Of a DNA stretch of 64,000 nucleotides, positions 48,666 to 62,400 are shown piece after piece. The stretch's first letter is position 1; the number at the start of each line of letters is the position of its first letter. The translations under genes were made by a program, and so were the position numbers. Origin of the DNA: Apodemus sylvaticus (lineage: Eukaryota > Chordata > Mammalia > Rodentia > Muridae); NCBI RefSeq assembly GCF_947179515.1, contig NC_067477.1, forward strand, positions 144,932,465 through 144,996,464, written 5' to 3'. Below the pieces are notes generated by a model. The model saw only the letters and a program-made list of their open reading frames with translations. It had not been told where the DNA came from and did not search any database.

Positions 48666-50560
48666 CGAAAGAAAATTCTCCTGTGTGTTCTCTTTTGAGG
48701 CTACATATTTAGACGTACACGCCACACCAAATCTTTTCGAATTACAACGTATTGTTTAGGAGATACAAGCTAATTTTGTACAATGCGTTAATTCTTCTCG
48801 TAAAGTGTTTCCGATACGTATGTATTTGTCTTTACTCTGCAACACTGTATTTCTTAAAACGTGGTTTTCTTACATATTCTTTCAAGAGAAAACTATACTG
48901 TGCGTTCCCTTTTGAGGCTACACACTTAGACATACAGGTAACACCAAAGCTTTTCGAGTTACAACGTGTTGTTTATGAAAAACAAGATAATTTCGCACGA
49001 TGCGGGATTTCCTTAAAATGTGGTTTTCTGACAAATTTTGACGAAAGAAAATTCTCCTGTGGGTTCTCTTTTGAGGCTTCACGTTTAGACGTGCACACCA
49101 CACCAAATCCTTTCGAGTTACCACGTGTTGTTTAGGAGATACAAGCTAATTTTGTACGTTGCGTTATTTCTTCTCATAAAGTGTTTCCAATACGTACGTA
49201 TTTGTCTTTACTCTGCAACACTGTATTTCCTTATAACGTGGTATTCTTACATATTCTGTCGAGAGAAAACTATCCTGTGCGTTCCCTTTTGAGGCTACAC
49301 ACTTAGACATACAGGCAACACCAAAACCTTTCGAGTTACAACGTGTTGTTTATGAAAAACTAGATAAGTTCACACGATGTGGGATTTCCTTAAAACGTGG
49401 TGTTCTGACAAATTTTGACGAAAGAAAATTCTCCTGTTGGTTCTCTTTTGAGGCTACACGTTTAGACGTGCACGCCACACCAAATCTTTTCGAGTTACCA
49501 CGTGTTGTTTAGGAGATACAAGCTAATTTTTTACGATGCATTATTTCTTCTCGTAAAGTGTTTCCAATAAGTACGTATTTGTCTTTACTCTGCAACACTG
49601 TATTTCCTTATAACGTTGTATTCTTACATGTTCTTTCGAGAGAAAAATCTCCTGTGCCTTCTCTTAAGTGGCTACACGCATAGACATACACGCAGCACCA
49701 AAGCTTTTCGAGTTACAACGAGTTGTTTAGGAAAAACAAGATAATTTTGCACGATGCGGGATATCCTTAAAACGTGGTTTTCTGACAAATTTTGACGAAA
49801 GAAAGTTCTCCTGTGGGTTCTCTTTTGAGGCTACACGTTTAGAAGTATGAGCCACACCAAATCTTTTCGAGTTACAACGTGTTGTTTACGAGATACAAGC
49901 AAATTTTTTACGATGCGTTATTTCTTCTCCTAAAGTGTTTCCAATATATACTTATTTGTCTTTACTCTGCAACACTGTATTTCCTTATAACGTGGTATTC
50001 TTACATATTCTTTCGAGAGAAAACTCTCCTGTGCGTTCTCTTTTGAGGCTACACGCTTAGACAAACACTCAACACCAAAGCTTTTCGAGTTACACCGTGT
50101 TGTTTAGTAAAAACAAGATAATTTTGCACGATGCGAGATTTCCTTAAAACGTGTTTTCTGACAAATTTTGATGAAAGAAAATTCTCCTGTGAGTTCTCTT
50201 TTGAGGGTACATGTTTAGACGTACATGTCACACCAAATCTTTTCGAGTTACAACGTGTTGTTTAGGAGATACAAGCTTATTTTTTACGATGCGTTACTTC
50301 TTCTCATAAATTGTGTCCAATACTTACTTATTTGTCTTTACTCTGCAACACTGTATTTCCTTATAACGCGGTATTCTTACATATTCTTTCGAGAGAAAAC
50401 TCTCCTGTGCGTTCTCTTTTGAGGCTACACGCTTAGACATACACGCAGCACCAAAGCTTTTCGAGTTACAACGTGTTGTTTAGGAAAAACAAGATAATTT
50501 CCACGATGCGGGATTTCCATAAAACGTGGTTTTCTGACAAATTTTGATGAAAGAAAATAC
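48666..50560 (-). repeat. 2.258-kb sub-HOR, unit 3, truncated (HOR copy 1-2 boundary)
   Basis: About 1.9 kb of a third block, ending where B becomes GAAAATACTCCTGTAAGTTCACTTTTG. The remaining 4.3 kb of the 8.85-kb unit, after allowing for the nominal periods, is not part of the 2.258-kb periodicity. Confidence 0.78.
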
Positions 50561-51360
50561 TCCTGTAAGTTCACTTTTGAGGCTACACGTTTAGACGTAC
50601 ACGCCACACCAAATCTTTTCGAGTTACATCGTGATGTTTAGGAGATACAAGCTAATTTTCTACGATGCGTTATTTCTTCTCGTAAAGTGTTTCCAATATA
50701 TACGTATTTGTCTTTACTCTGCAACACTGTATTTCCATATAACGTGGAATTCTTATATATTCTTTTGAGAGAAAACTCTCCTGTGCGTTATCTTTTGAGG
50801 CCACACGTTTAGACATACACGCAACACCAAAGCTTTTCGAGTTACAATGTGTTGTTTAGGAAAAACAAGATAATTTCGCACAATGCGGGATTTCCTTAAA
50901 ACGTGGTTTTCTGACAAATTTTGACGAAAGAAAATTCTCCTGTGGGTTCTCTTTTGAGGCTACACGTTTCAACTTACACGTCACACCAAATCCTTCGAGT
51001 TACAACGTGTTGTTTAGGAAATACAAGCTAATTTTGTACGATGTATTATTCTTTCTCGTAAAGTGTTTCCAATAAGTAAGTATCTGTCTTTACTCTGCAA
51101 CACTGTATTTCCTTATAACGTGGTATTCTTACATATTCTTTCGAGAGAATACTCTACTGTGCATTCTCTTTTGAGGCTACATGCTTAGACATACACGCAA
51201 CACCAAAGCTTTTCGAGTTACAACGTGTTGTTTAGGAAAAACAAGATAATTTCGCATGATGCAGGACTTCCTTAAAACGTGGTTTTCTGAAAAAATTTTG
51301 ACCAAAGAAAATTCTCCTGTGGGTTCTCTTTTGAGGCTACGCATTTAGATGTAAACACCA

Positions 51361-51428
51361 CACCAAATATTTTCGAGTTACAACGTGTTGTTTACACCAA
51401 AGCTTTTCGAGTTACAACGTGTTGTTTA
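51361..51428 (-). repeat. 34-bp head duplication, HOR copy 2
   Basis: Same scar as at 41,006, at an offset of 10,355 bp. It is a convenient one-per-unit landmark for the 8.85-kb HOR. Confidence 0.9.
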
Positions 51429-51443
51429 GGAAAAACAAGATAA

Positions 51444-51460
51444 TTTCGCACGATGCGGGA
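51444..51460 (+). promoter_or_regulatory. CENP-B-box-like site in 8.85-kb HOR copy 2
   Basis: Consensus form, next to the 34-bp head-duplication scar. Copy 2 has 24 B/A boundaries. Eight keep the essential pattern: starts 50,874, 51,444, 53,326, 53,703, 55,208, 55,583, 57,466 and 57,841. The rest are broken, mostly by TTTTG, TTTCC, CGAGA or CTGGA changes. Confidence 0.68.
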
Positions 51461-52999
51461 TTTCCTTAAAACGTGGTTTTCTGACAAATTTTGACGAAAG
51501 AAAGTTCTCCTGTGGGTTCTCCTTTGAGGCTACACGTGTAGCCGTACGAGCCACACCAAATATTTTTGAGTTACAACGTGTTGTTTAGGAGATACAAGCA
51601 AATATTGTACGATGCGCTATTTCTTCTCGTAAAATGTTTCCAATACGTACATATTTGTCTTTACTCTGCAACACTGTATTTCCTTATAACACGGTATTCT
51701 TACATATTCTTTCGAGGGAAAACTCTCCTGTGCATTCTCTTTTGAGGCTACACGATTAGACAAGCACGCAACACCAAAGCTTTTCGAGTTACAACATGTT
51801 GTTTAGGAAAAAGAAGATGATTTCGCACGATGAGGGATTTCCTAAAAACCTGGTTTTCTGAAAAATTTTGACGAAAGAAAATTCTCCTTTGGGTTCTCTT
51901 TTGAGGCTACATATTCAGACGTACACGTCACACCAAATCTTTTCGAGTTACAACGTGTTGTTTAGGAGATACAAGCTAATTTTTTATAATGCGTTAATTC
52001 TCGTAAAGTGTTTCCAATACGTACGTATTTGTCTTTACTCTGCAACACTGTATTTCCTTATAACGTGGTATTCTTACATATTCTTTCAAGAGAAAACTAT
52101 CCTGTGCATTCCCATTTGAGGCTAAACACTTAGACAAAGAGGCAACACCAAAGCTTTTTGAGTTACAACGTGTTGTTTTTAAAAAAACAAGATAATTTCG
52201 CACGATGCTGGATTTCCTTACAACATGGTTTTCTGACAAATTTTGACGAAAGAAAATTATTCTGTTGGTTCTCTTTTGAAGCTTCATGTTTAGACGTGCA
52301 CGCCACACCTAATCCTTTCGAGTTACCACGTGTTGTTTAGGAGATACAAGCTAATTTTGTACGATGCTTTATTTCTTCTCGTAAAGTGTGTCCAATACGT
52401 ACTTAATTGTCTTTACTCTGCAACACTATATTTGCCTATAACGTGGTATTCTTACATATTCTTTCGAGAGAAAACTCTCCTGTGCAATCTCATTTGAGGC
52501 TACAAGCTTAGACATACACGCAACACCAAAGCTTTTCAAGTTACAACGTGTTGTTTAGGAAAAACAAGATAATTTCGCACGATGCGAGATTTCCGTAAAA
52601 CGTGGTTTCTGACAAATTTTGATGAAAGAAAATTCTCCTGCGGGTTCTCTTTTGAGGCTACACATTTAGACATACACGTGACGACAAATCTTTTCGAGTT
52701 ACAACGTATTGTTTAGGAGACACAAGTTAATTTTGTACGATGCGTTATTACTTCTCGTAAAGTGTTTCCAATATGTACTTATTTGTCTTTACTCTGCAAA
52801 ATTGTATTTCCTTATAACATGGTATTATTACATATTCTTTCGAGGGAAAACTCTCCTGTGCCTTCTCTTTTGAGGCTCCATCCTTACACATACACGCAAC
52901 ACCAAAGCTTTTCGAGTTACAACATGTTGTTTAGGAAAAAGGAGATGATTTTGCAAGATGCGGGATTAGCTTAAAACGTGGTTTTCTGAAAAATTTTGA

Positions 53000-55900
53000 C
53001 GAAAGAAAATTCTCCTGTGTGTTCTCTTTTGAGGCTACATATTTAGACGTACATGCCACACCAAATCTTTTCGAATTACAACGTGTTGTTTAGGAGATAC
53101 AAGCTAATTTTGTACAATGCGTTAATTCTTCTCGTAAAGTGTTTCCGATATGTACGTATTTGTCTTTACTCTGCAACACTGTATTTCCTTAAAACGTGGT
53201 TTTCTTACATATTCTTTCGAGAGAAAACTATCCTGTGCGTTCCCTTTTGAGGCTACACACTTAGACATACAGGTAACACCAAAGCTTTTCGAGTTACAAC
53301 GTGTTGTTTATGAAAAACAAGATAATTTCGCACGATGCGGGATTTCCTTAAAATGTGGTTTTCTGACAAATTTTGACGAAAGAAAATTCTCCTGTGGGTT
53401 CTCTTTTGAGGCTTTACGTTTAGACGTGCACGCCACACCAAATCCTTTCGAGTTACCACGTGTTGTTTAGGAGATACAAGCTAATTTTGTACGATGCGTT
53501 ATTTCTTCTCATAAAGTGTTTCCAATACGTACATATTTGTCTTTACTCTGCAACACTGTATTTCCTTATAACGTGGTATTCTTACATATTCTGTCGCGAG
53601 AAAACTATCCTGTGCATTCCCTTTTGAGGCTACACAATTAGACATACAGGCAACACCAAAACTTTTCGAGTTACAACGTGTTGTTTATGAAAAACAAGAT
53701 AATTTCGCACGATGCGGGATTTCCGTAAAAAGTGGTGTTCTGACAAATTTTGACGAAAGAAAATTCTCCTGTTGGTTCTCTTTTGAGGCTACACGTTTAG
53801 ACGTGCACGCCACACCAAATCTTTTCGAGTTACCACGTGTTGTTTAGGAGAAACAAGCTAATTTTTTACGAAGCGTTATTTTTTCTCGTAAAGTGTTTCC
53901 AAAAAGTATGTATTTGTCTTTATTCTGCAACACTGTATTTCCTTATAACGTTGTATTCTTACATGTTCTTTCGAGAGAAAAATCTCCTGTGCGTTCTCTT
54001 AAGTGGCTACACGCATAGACATACACGCAATACCAAAGCTTTGCGAGTTACAACGTGTTGTTTGGGAAAAACAAGATAATTTTCACGATGCGGGATATCC
54101 TTAAAACATGGTTTTCTGACAAATTTTAACGATAGAAAGTTCTCCTGTGCGTTGTCTTTTGAGGCTACAGGTTTAGACGTACACGCCACACCAAATCTTT
54201 TCGAGTTATAACGTGTTGTTTAGGAGATACAAGCAAATTTTTTACGATGCGTTACTTCTTCTCCTAAAGTGTTTCCAATATGTACTTATTTGTCTTTACT
54301 CTGCAACACTGTTTTTCCTTATAACGTGGTATTCTTACATATTCTTTCGAGAGAAAACTCTCCTGTGCATTCTCTTTTGAGGCTACACGCTTAGACAAAC
54401 ACTCAACACCAAAGCTTTTCGAGTTACACCGTGTTGTTTAGGAAAAACAAGATAATTTTGCACGATGCGAGATTTCCTTAAAACGTGTTTTCTGACAAAT
54501 TTTGATGAAAGAAAATTCTCCTGTGAGTTCCCTTTTGAGGCTACACATTTAGACGTACACGTCACACCAAATCTTTTCGAGTTACAACGTGTTGTTTAGG
54601 AGATACAAGCTAATTTTTTACGATGCGTTATTTCTTCTCGTAAAATGTGTCCAATACGTACTTATTTGTCTTTACTCTGCAACACTGTATTTCCTTATAA
54701 CGTGGTATTCTTACATATTCTTTCGAGAGAAAACTCTCCTGTGCGTTCTCTTTTGAGGCTACACGCTTAGACATACACGCAGCACCAAAGCTTTCCGAGT
54801 TACAACGTGTTGTTTAGGAAAAACAAGATAATTTCCACGATGCGGGATTTCCATAAAACGTGGTTTTCTGACAAATTTTGACGAAAGAAAATTCTCCTGT
54901 GAGTTCTCTTTTGAGGCTACACATTTAGACGTACACGCCACACCAAATCTTTTCGAGTTACATCGTGTTGTTTAGGAGATACAAGCTAATTTTGTACGAT
55001 GTGTTATTACTTCTCGTAAAGTGTTTCCAATACCTACGTATTTGTCTTTACTCTGCAACACTGTATTTCCTTATAACGTGGTATTCTTATATATTCTTTC
55101 GAGAGAAATCTCTCCTGTGCATTCTCTTTTGAGGCCACAAGTTTATACATACACGCAACACCAAAGCTTTTCGAGTTACGAAGTGTTGTGTAGGAAAAAC
55201 AAGATAATTTCGCACAATGCGGGATTTCCTTAATACGTGCATTCTGACAAATTTTGACGAAAGAAAATTCTCCTGTGTGTTCTCTTTTGAGGCTACATAT
55301 TTAGACGTACACGCCACACCAAATCTTTTCGAATTACAACGTATTGTTTAGGAGCTCCAAGCTAATTTTGTACAATGCGTTAATTCTTCTCGTAAAGTGT
55401 TTCCAATACATACATATTTGTCTTTACTCTGCAACACTGTATTTCTTAAAACGTGGTTTTCTTACATATTCTTTCAAGAGAAAACTATACTGTGCATTCC
55501 CTTTTGAGGCTACATACTTAGACATACAGGCAACAACAAAGCTTTTCGAGTTACAACGTGATGTTTATGAAAAACAAGATAATTTCGCAGGATGCGGGAT
55601 TTCCTTAAAACGTGGTTTTCTGACAAATTTTGACGAAAGAAAATTCTCCTGTGGGTTCTCTTTTGAGGCTTCACGTTTAGACGTGCACGCCACACCAAAT
55701 CCTTTCGAGTTACCACGTGTTGTTTAGGAGATACAAGCTAATTTTGTACGCTGCGTTATTTCTTCTCATAAAGTGTTTCCAATACGTATGTATTTGTCTT
55801 TACTCTGCAACACTGTATTTCCTTATAACGTGGTATTCTTACATATTCTGTCGAGAGAAAACTATCCTGTGCGTTCCCTTTTGAGGCTACACACTTAGAC

Positions 55901-58900
55901 ATACAGGCAACACCAAAACCTTTCGAGTTACAACGTGTTGTTTATGAAAAACTAGATAAGTTCACACGATGTGGGATTTCCTTAAAACGTGGTGTTCTGA
56001 CAAATTTTGACGAAAGAAAATTCTCCTGTTGGTTCTCTTTTGAGGCTACACGTTTAGACGTGCACGCCACACCAAATCTTTTTGAGTTACCACGTGTTGT
56101 TTAGGAGATACAAGCTAATTTTTTACGATGCATTATTTCTTCTCGTAAAGTGTTTCCAATAAGTACGTATTTGTCTTTACTCTGCAACACTGTATTTCCT
56201 TATAACGTTGTATTCTTACATGTTCTTTCGAGAGAAAAATCTCCTGTGCCTTCTCTTAAGTGGCTACACGCATAGACATACACGCAGCACCAAAGCTTTT
56301 CGAGTTACAACGAGTTGTTTAGGAAAAACAAGATAATTTTGCACGATGCGGGATATCCTTAAAACGTGGTTTTCTGACAAATTTTGACGAAAGAAAGTTC
56401 TCCTGTGGGTTCTCTTTTGAGGCTACACGTTTAGACGTATGAGCCACACCAAATCTTTTCGAGTTACAACGTGTTGTTTACGAGATACAAGCAAATTTTT
56501 TACGATGCGTTATTTCTTCTCCTAAAGTGTTTCCAATATATACTTATTTGTCTTTACTCTGCAACACTGTATTTCCTTATAACGTGGTATTCTTACATAT
56601 TCTTTCGAGAGAAAACTCTCCTGTGCGTTCTCTTTTGAGGCTACACGCTTAGACAAACACTCAACACCAAAGCTTTTCGAGTTACACCGTGTTGTTTAGT
56701 AAAAACAAGATAATTTTGCACGATGCGAGATTTCCTTAAAACGTGTTTTCTGACAAATTTTGATGAAAGAAAATTCTCCTGTGAGTTCTCTTTTGAGGGT
56801 ACATGTTTAGACGTACATGTCACACCAAATCTTTTCGAGTTACAACGTGTTGTTTAGGAGATACAAGCTTATTTTTTACGATGCGTTACTTCTTCTCATA
56901 AATTGTGTCCAATACTTACTTATTTGTCTTTACTCTGCAACACTGTATTTCCTTATAACGCGGTATTCTTACATATTCTTTCGAGAGAAAACTCTCCTGT
57001 GCGTTCTCTTTTGAGGCTACACGCTTAGACATACACGCAGCACCAAAGCTTTTCGAGTTACAACGTGTTGTTTAGGAAAAACAAGATAATTTCCACGATG
57101 CGGGATTTCCATAAAACGTGGTTTTCTGACAAATTTTGACGAAAGAAAATTCTCCTGTGAGTTCTCTTTTGAGGCTACACGTTTAGACGTACACGCCACA
57201 CCAAATCTTTTCGAGTTACATCGTGTTGTTTAGGAGATACAAGCTAATTTTGTACGATGTGTTATTACTTCTCGTAAAGTGTTTCCAATACCTACGTATT
57301 TGTCTTTACTCTGCAACACTGTATTTCCTTATAACGTGGTATTCTTATATATTCTTTCGAGAGAAATCTCTCCTGTGCATTCTCTTTTGAGGCCACAAGT
57401 TTATACATACACGCAACACCAAAGCTTTTCGAGTTACGAAGTGTTGTGTAGGAAAAACAAGATAATTTCGCACAATGCGGGATTTCCTTAATACGTGCAT
57501 TCTGACAAATTTTGACGAAAGAAAATTCTCCTGTGTGTTCTCTTTTGAGGCTACATATTTAGACGTACACGCCACACCAAATCTTTTCGAATTACAACGT
57601 ATTGTTTAGGAGATACAAGCTAATTTTGTACAATGCGTTAATTCTTCTCGTAAAGTGTTTCCGATACGTACGTATTTGTCTTTACTCTGCAACACTGTAT
57701 TTCTTAAAACGTGGTTTTCTTACATATTCTTTCAAGAGAAAACTATACTGTGCGTTCCCTTTTGAGGCTACACACTTAGACATACAGGTAACACCAAAGC
57801 TTTTCGAGTTACAACGTGTTGTTTATGAAAAACAAGATAATTTCGCACGATGCGGGATTTCCTTAAAATGTGGTTTTCTGACAAATTTTGACGAAAGAAA
57901 ATTCTCCTGTGGGTTCTCTTTTGAGGCTTCACGTTTAGACGTGCACACCACACCAAATCCTTTCGAGTTACCACGTGTTGTTTAGGAGATACAAGCTAAT
58001 TTTGTACGTTGCGTTATTTCTTCTCATAAAGTGTTTCCAATACGTACGTATTTGTCTTTACTCTGCAACACTGTATTTCCTTATAACGTGGTATTCTTAC
58101 ATATTCTGTCGAGAGAAAACTATCCTGTGCGTTCCCTTTTGAGGCTACACACTTAGACATACAGGCAACACCAAAACCTTTCGAGTTACAACGTGTTGTT
58201 TATGAAAAACTAGATAAGTTCACACGATGTGGGATTTCCTTAAAACGTGGTGTTCTGACAAATTTTGACGAAAGAAAATTCTCCTGTTGGTTCTCTTTTG
58301 AGGCTACACGTTTAGACGTGGACGCCACACCAAATCTTTTCGAGTTACCACGTGTTGTTTAGGAGATACAAGCTAATTTTTTACGATGCATTATTTCTTC
58401 TCGTAAAGTGTTTCCAATAAGTACGTATTTGTCTTTACTCTGCAACACTGTATTTCCTTATAACGTTGTATTCTTACATGTTCTTTCGAGAGAAAAATCT
58501 CCTGTGCCTTCTCTTAAGTGGCTACACGCATAGACATACACGCAGCACCAAAGCTTTTCGAGTTACAACGAGTTGTTTAGGAAAAACAAGATAATTTTGC
58601 ACGATGCGGGATATCCTTAAAACGTGGTTTTCTGACAAATTTTGACGAAAGAAAGTTCTCCTGTGGGTTCTCTTTTGAGGCTACACGTTTAGAAGTATGA
58701 GCCACACCAAATCTTTTCGAGTTACAACGTGTTGTTTACGAGATACAAGCAAATTTTTTACGATGCGTTATTTCTTCTCCTAAAGTGTTTCCAATATATA
58801 CTTATTTGTCTTTACTCTGCAACACTGTATTTCCTTATAACGTGGTATTCTTACATATTCTTTCGAGAGAAAACTCTCCTGTGCGTTCTCTTTTGAGGCT

Positions 58901-59410
58901 ACACGCTTAGACAAACACTCAACACCAAAGCTTTTCGAGTTACACCGTGTTGTTTAGTAAAAACAAGATAATTTTGCACGATGCGAGATTTCCTTAAAAC
59001 GTGTTTTCTGACAAATTTTGATGAAAGAAAATTCTCCTGTGAGTTCTCTTTTGAGGGTACATGTTTAGACGTACATGTCACACCAAATCTTTTCGAGTTA
59101 CAACGTGTTGTTTAGGAGATACAAGCTTATTTTTTACGATGCGTTACTTCTTCTCATAAATTGTGTCCAATACTTACTTATTTGTCTTTACTCTGCAACA
59201 CTGTATTTCCTTATAACGCGGTATTCTTACATATTCTTTCGAGAGAAAACTCTCCTGTGCGTTCTCTTTTGAGGCTACACGCTTAGACATACACGCAGCA
59301 CCAAAGCTTTTCGAGTTACAACGTGTTGTTTAGGAAAAACAAGATAATTTCCACGATGCGGGATTTCCATAAAACGTGGTTTTCTGACAAATTTTGATGA
59401 AAGAAAATAC
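53000..59410 (-). repeat. 2.258-kb sub-HOR triplet in HOR copy 2
   Basis: Units near 53,000-55,257, 55,258-57,515 and 57,516-59,410 repeat the 44,150-50,560 triplet at +8,850, including the private GGAGCTCCAAGC variant near 55,353. Confidence 0.82.
55208..55224 (+). promoter_or_regulatory. CENP-B-box-like site, CACA spacer variant
   Basis: TTTCGCACAATGCGGGA keeps all essential positions. The same variant recurs 2,258 bp on at 57,466 and elsewhere in the HOR (50,874), so it has been amplified with the sub-repeats. Confidence 0.65.
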
Positions 59411-62400
59411 TCCTGTAAGTTCACTTTTGAGGCTACACGTTTAGACGTACACGCCACACCAAATCTTTTCGAGTTACATCGTGATGTTTAGGAGATACAA
59501 GCTAATTTTCTACGATGCGTTATTTCTTCTCGTAAAGTGTTTCCAATATATACGTATTTGTCTTTACTCTGCAACACTGTATTTCCATATAACGTGGAAT
59601 TCTTATATATTCTTTTGAGAGAAAACTCTCCTGTGCGTTATCTTTTGAGGCCACACGTTTAGACATACACGCAACACCAAAGCTTTTCGAGTTACAATGT
59701 GTTGTTTAGGAAAAACAAGATAATTTCGCACAATGCGGGATTTCCTTAAAACGTGGTTTTCTGACAAATTTTGACGAAAGAAAATTCTCCTGTGGGTTCT
59801 CTTTTGAGGCTACACGTTTCAACTTACACGTCACACCAAATCCTTCGAGTTACAACGTGTTGTTTAGGAAATACAAGCTAATTTTGTACGATGTATTATT
59901 CTTTCTCGTAAAGTGTTTCCAATAAGTAAGTATCTGTCTTTACTCTGCAACACTGTATTTCCTTATAACGTGGTATTCTTACATATTCTTTCGAGAGAAT
60001 ACTCTACTGTGCATTCTCTTTTGAGGCTACATGCTTAGACATACACGCAACACCAAAGCTTTTCGAGTTACAACGTGTTGTTTAGGAAAAACAAGATAAT
60101 TTCGCATGATGCAGGACTTCCTTAAAACGTGGTTTTCTGAAAAAATTTTGACCAAAGAAAATTCTCCTGTGGGTTCTCTTTTGAGGCTACGCATTTAGAT
60201 GTAAACACCACACCAAATATTTTCGAGTTACAACGTGTTGTTTACACCAAAGCTTTTCGAGTTACAACGTGTTGTTTAGGAAAAACAAGATAATTTCGCA
60301 CGATGCGGGATTTCCTTAAAACGTGGTTTTCTGACAAATTTTGACGAAAGAAAGTTCTCCTGTGGGTTCTCCTTTGAGGCTACACGTGTAGCCGTACGAG
60401 CCACACCAAATATTTTTGAGTTACAACGTGTTGTTTAGGAGATACAAGCAAATATTGTACGATGCGCTATTTCTTCTCGTAAAATGTTTCCAATACGTAC
60501 ATATTTGTCTTTACTCTGCAACACTGTATTTCCTTATAACACGGTATTCTTACATATTCTTTCGAGGGAAAACTCTCCTGTGCATTCTCTTTTGAGGCTA
60601 CACGATTAGACAAGCACGCAACACCAAAGCTTTTCGAGTTACAACATGTTGTTTAGGAAAAAGAAGATGATTTCGCACGATGAGGGATTTCCTAAAAACC
60701 TGGTTTTCTGAAAAATTTTGACGAAAGAAAATTCTCCTTTGGGTTCTCTTTTGAGGCTACATATTCAGACGTACACGTCACACCAAATCTTTTCGAGTTA
60801 CAACGTGTTGTTTAGGAGATACAAGCTAATTTTTTATAATGCGTTAATTCTCGTAAAGTGTTTCCAATACGTACGTATTTGTCTTTACTCTGCAACACTG
60901 TATTTCCTTATAACGTGGTATTCTTACATATTCTTTCAAGAGAAAACTATCCTGTGCATTCCCATTTGAGGCTAAACACTTAGACAAAGAGGCAACACCA
61001 AAGCTTTTTGAGTTACAACGTGTTGTTTTTAAAAAAACAAGATAATTTCGCACGATGCTGGATTTCCTTACAACATGGTTTTCTGACAAATTTTGACGAA
61101 AGAAAATTATTCTGTTGGTTCTCTTTTGAAGCTTCATGTTTAGACGTGCACGCCACACCTAATCCTTTCGAGTTACCACGTGTTGTTTAGGAGATACAAG
61201 CTAATTTTGTACGATGCTTTATTTCTTCTCGTAAAGTGTGTCCAATACGTACTTAATTGTCTTTACTCTGCAACACTATATTTGCCTATAACGTGGTATT
61301 CTTACATATTCTTTCGAGAGAAAACTCTCCTGTGCAATCTCATTTGAGGCTACAAGCTTAGACATACACGCAACACCAAAGCTTTTCAAGTTACAACGTG
61401 TTGTTTAGGAAAAACAAGATAATTTCGCACGATGCGAGATTTCCGTAAAACGTGGTTTCTGACAAATTTTGATGAAAGAAAATTCTCCTGCGGGTTCTCT
61501 TTTGAGGCTACACATTTAGACATACACGTGACGACAAATCTTTTCGAGTTACAACGTATTGTTTAGGAGACACAAGTTAATTTTGTACGATGCGTTATTA
61601 CTTCTCGTAAAGTGTTTCCAATATGTACTTATTTGTCTTTACTCTGCAAAATTGTATTTCCTTATAACATGGTATTATTACATATTCTTTCGAGGGAAAA
61701 CTCTCCTGTGCCTTCTCTTTTGAGGCTCCATCCTTACACATACACGCAACACCAAAGCTTTTCGAGTTACAACATGTTGTTTAGGAAAAAGGAGATGATT
61801 TTGCAAGATGCGGGATTAGCTTAAAACGTGGTTTTCTGAAAAATTTTGACGAAAGAAAATTCTCCTGTGTGTTCTCTTTTGAGGCTACATATTTAGACGT
61901 ACATGCCACACCAAATCTTTTCGAATTACAACGTGTTGTTTAGGAGATACAAGCTAATTTTGTACAATGCGTTAATTCTTCTCGTAAAGTGTTTCCGATA
62001 TGTACGTATTTGTCTTTACTCTGCAACACTGTATTTCCTTAAAACGTGGTTTTCTTACATATTCTTTCGAGAGAAAACTATCCTGTGCGTTCCCTTTTGA
62101 GGCTACACACTTAGACATACAGGTAACACCAAAGCTTTTCGAGTTACAACGTGTTGTTTATGAAAAACAAGATAATTTCGCACGATGCGGGATTTCCTTA
62201 AAATGTGGTTTTCTGACAAATTTTGACGAAAGAAAATTCTCCTGTGGGTTCTCTTTTGAGGCTTTACGTTTAGACGTGCACGCCACACCAAATCCTTTCG
62301 AGTTACCACGTGTTGTTTAGGAGATACAAGCTAATTTTGTACGATGCGTTATTTCTTCTCATAAAGTGTTTCCAATACGTACATATTTGTCTTTACTCTG

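Larger units (their letters stand above)
39650..50004 (-). repeat. 8.85-kb HOR, copy 1 (10,355 bp with internal duplication)
   Basis: Sequence from about 39.65 kb matches 50.0 kb at an offset of 10,355 bp, which is 8,850 plus an extra 1,505-bp tandem duplication. Signature variants are AGACAAACACTCAACACC with TTACACCGTG, the CACACCAAATCCTTCGAG B deletion near 40,630, the 34-bp head duplication at 41,006-41,073, and the 2.258-kb sub-repeats from 44.15 kb. The left edge lies where GTTCGATGCG...CTTGTAAAG at 39,555 gives way to sequence matching 49,956 onward. Confidence 0.88.
50005..58854 (-). repeat. 8.85-kb HOR, copy 2 (canonical 8,850 bp)
   Basis: A complete unit. Twenty-four B/A boundary sites can be counted across one period, so it is a 24-dimer HOR. 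The size is 24 x 376 minus 182 bp lost at the 34-bp head duplication, within a few bases. Compared with copy 3, and with copy 1 outside the extra duplication, long stretches look identical by eye. Within the unit, by contrast, dimers differ at many positions. Confidence 0.92.
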
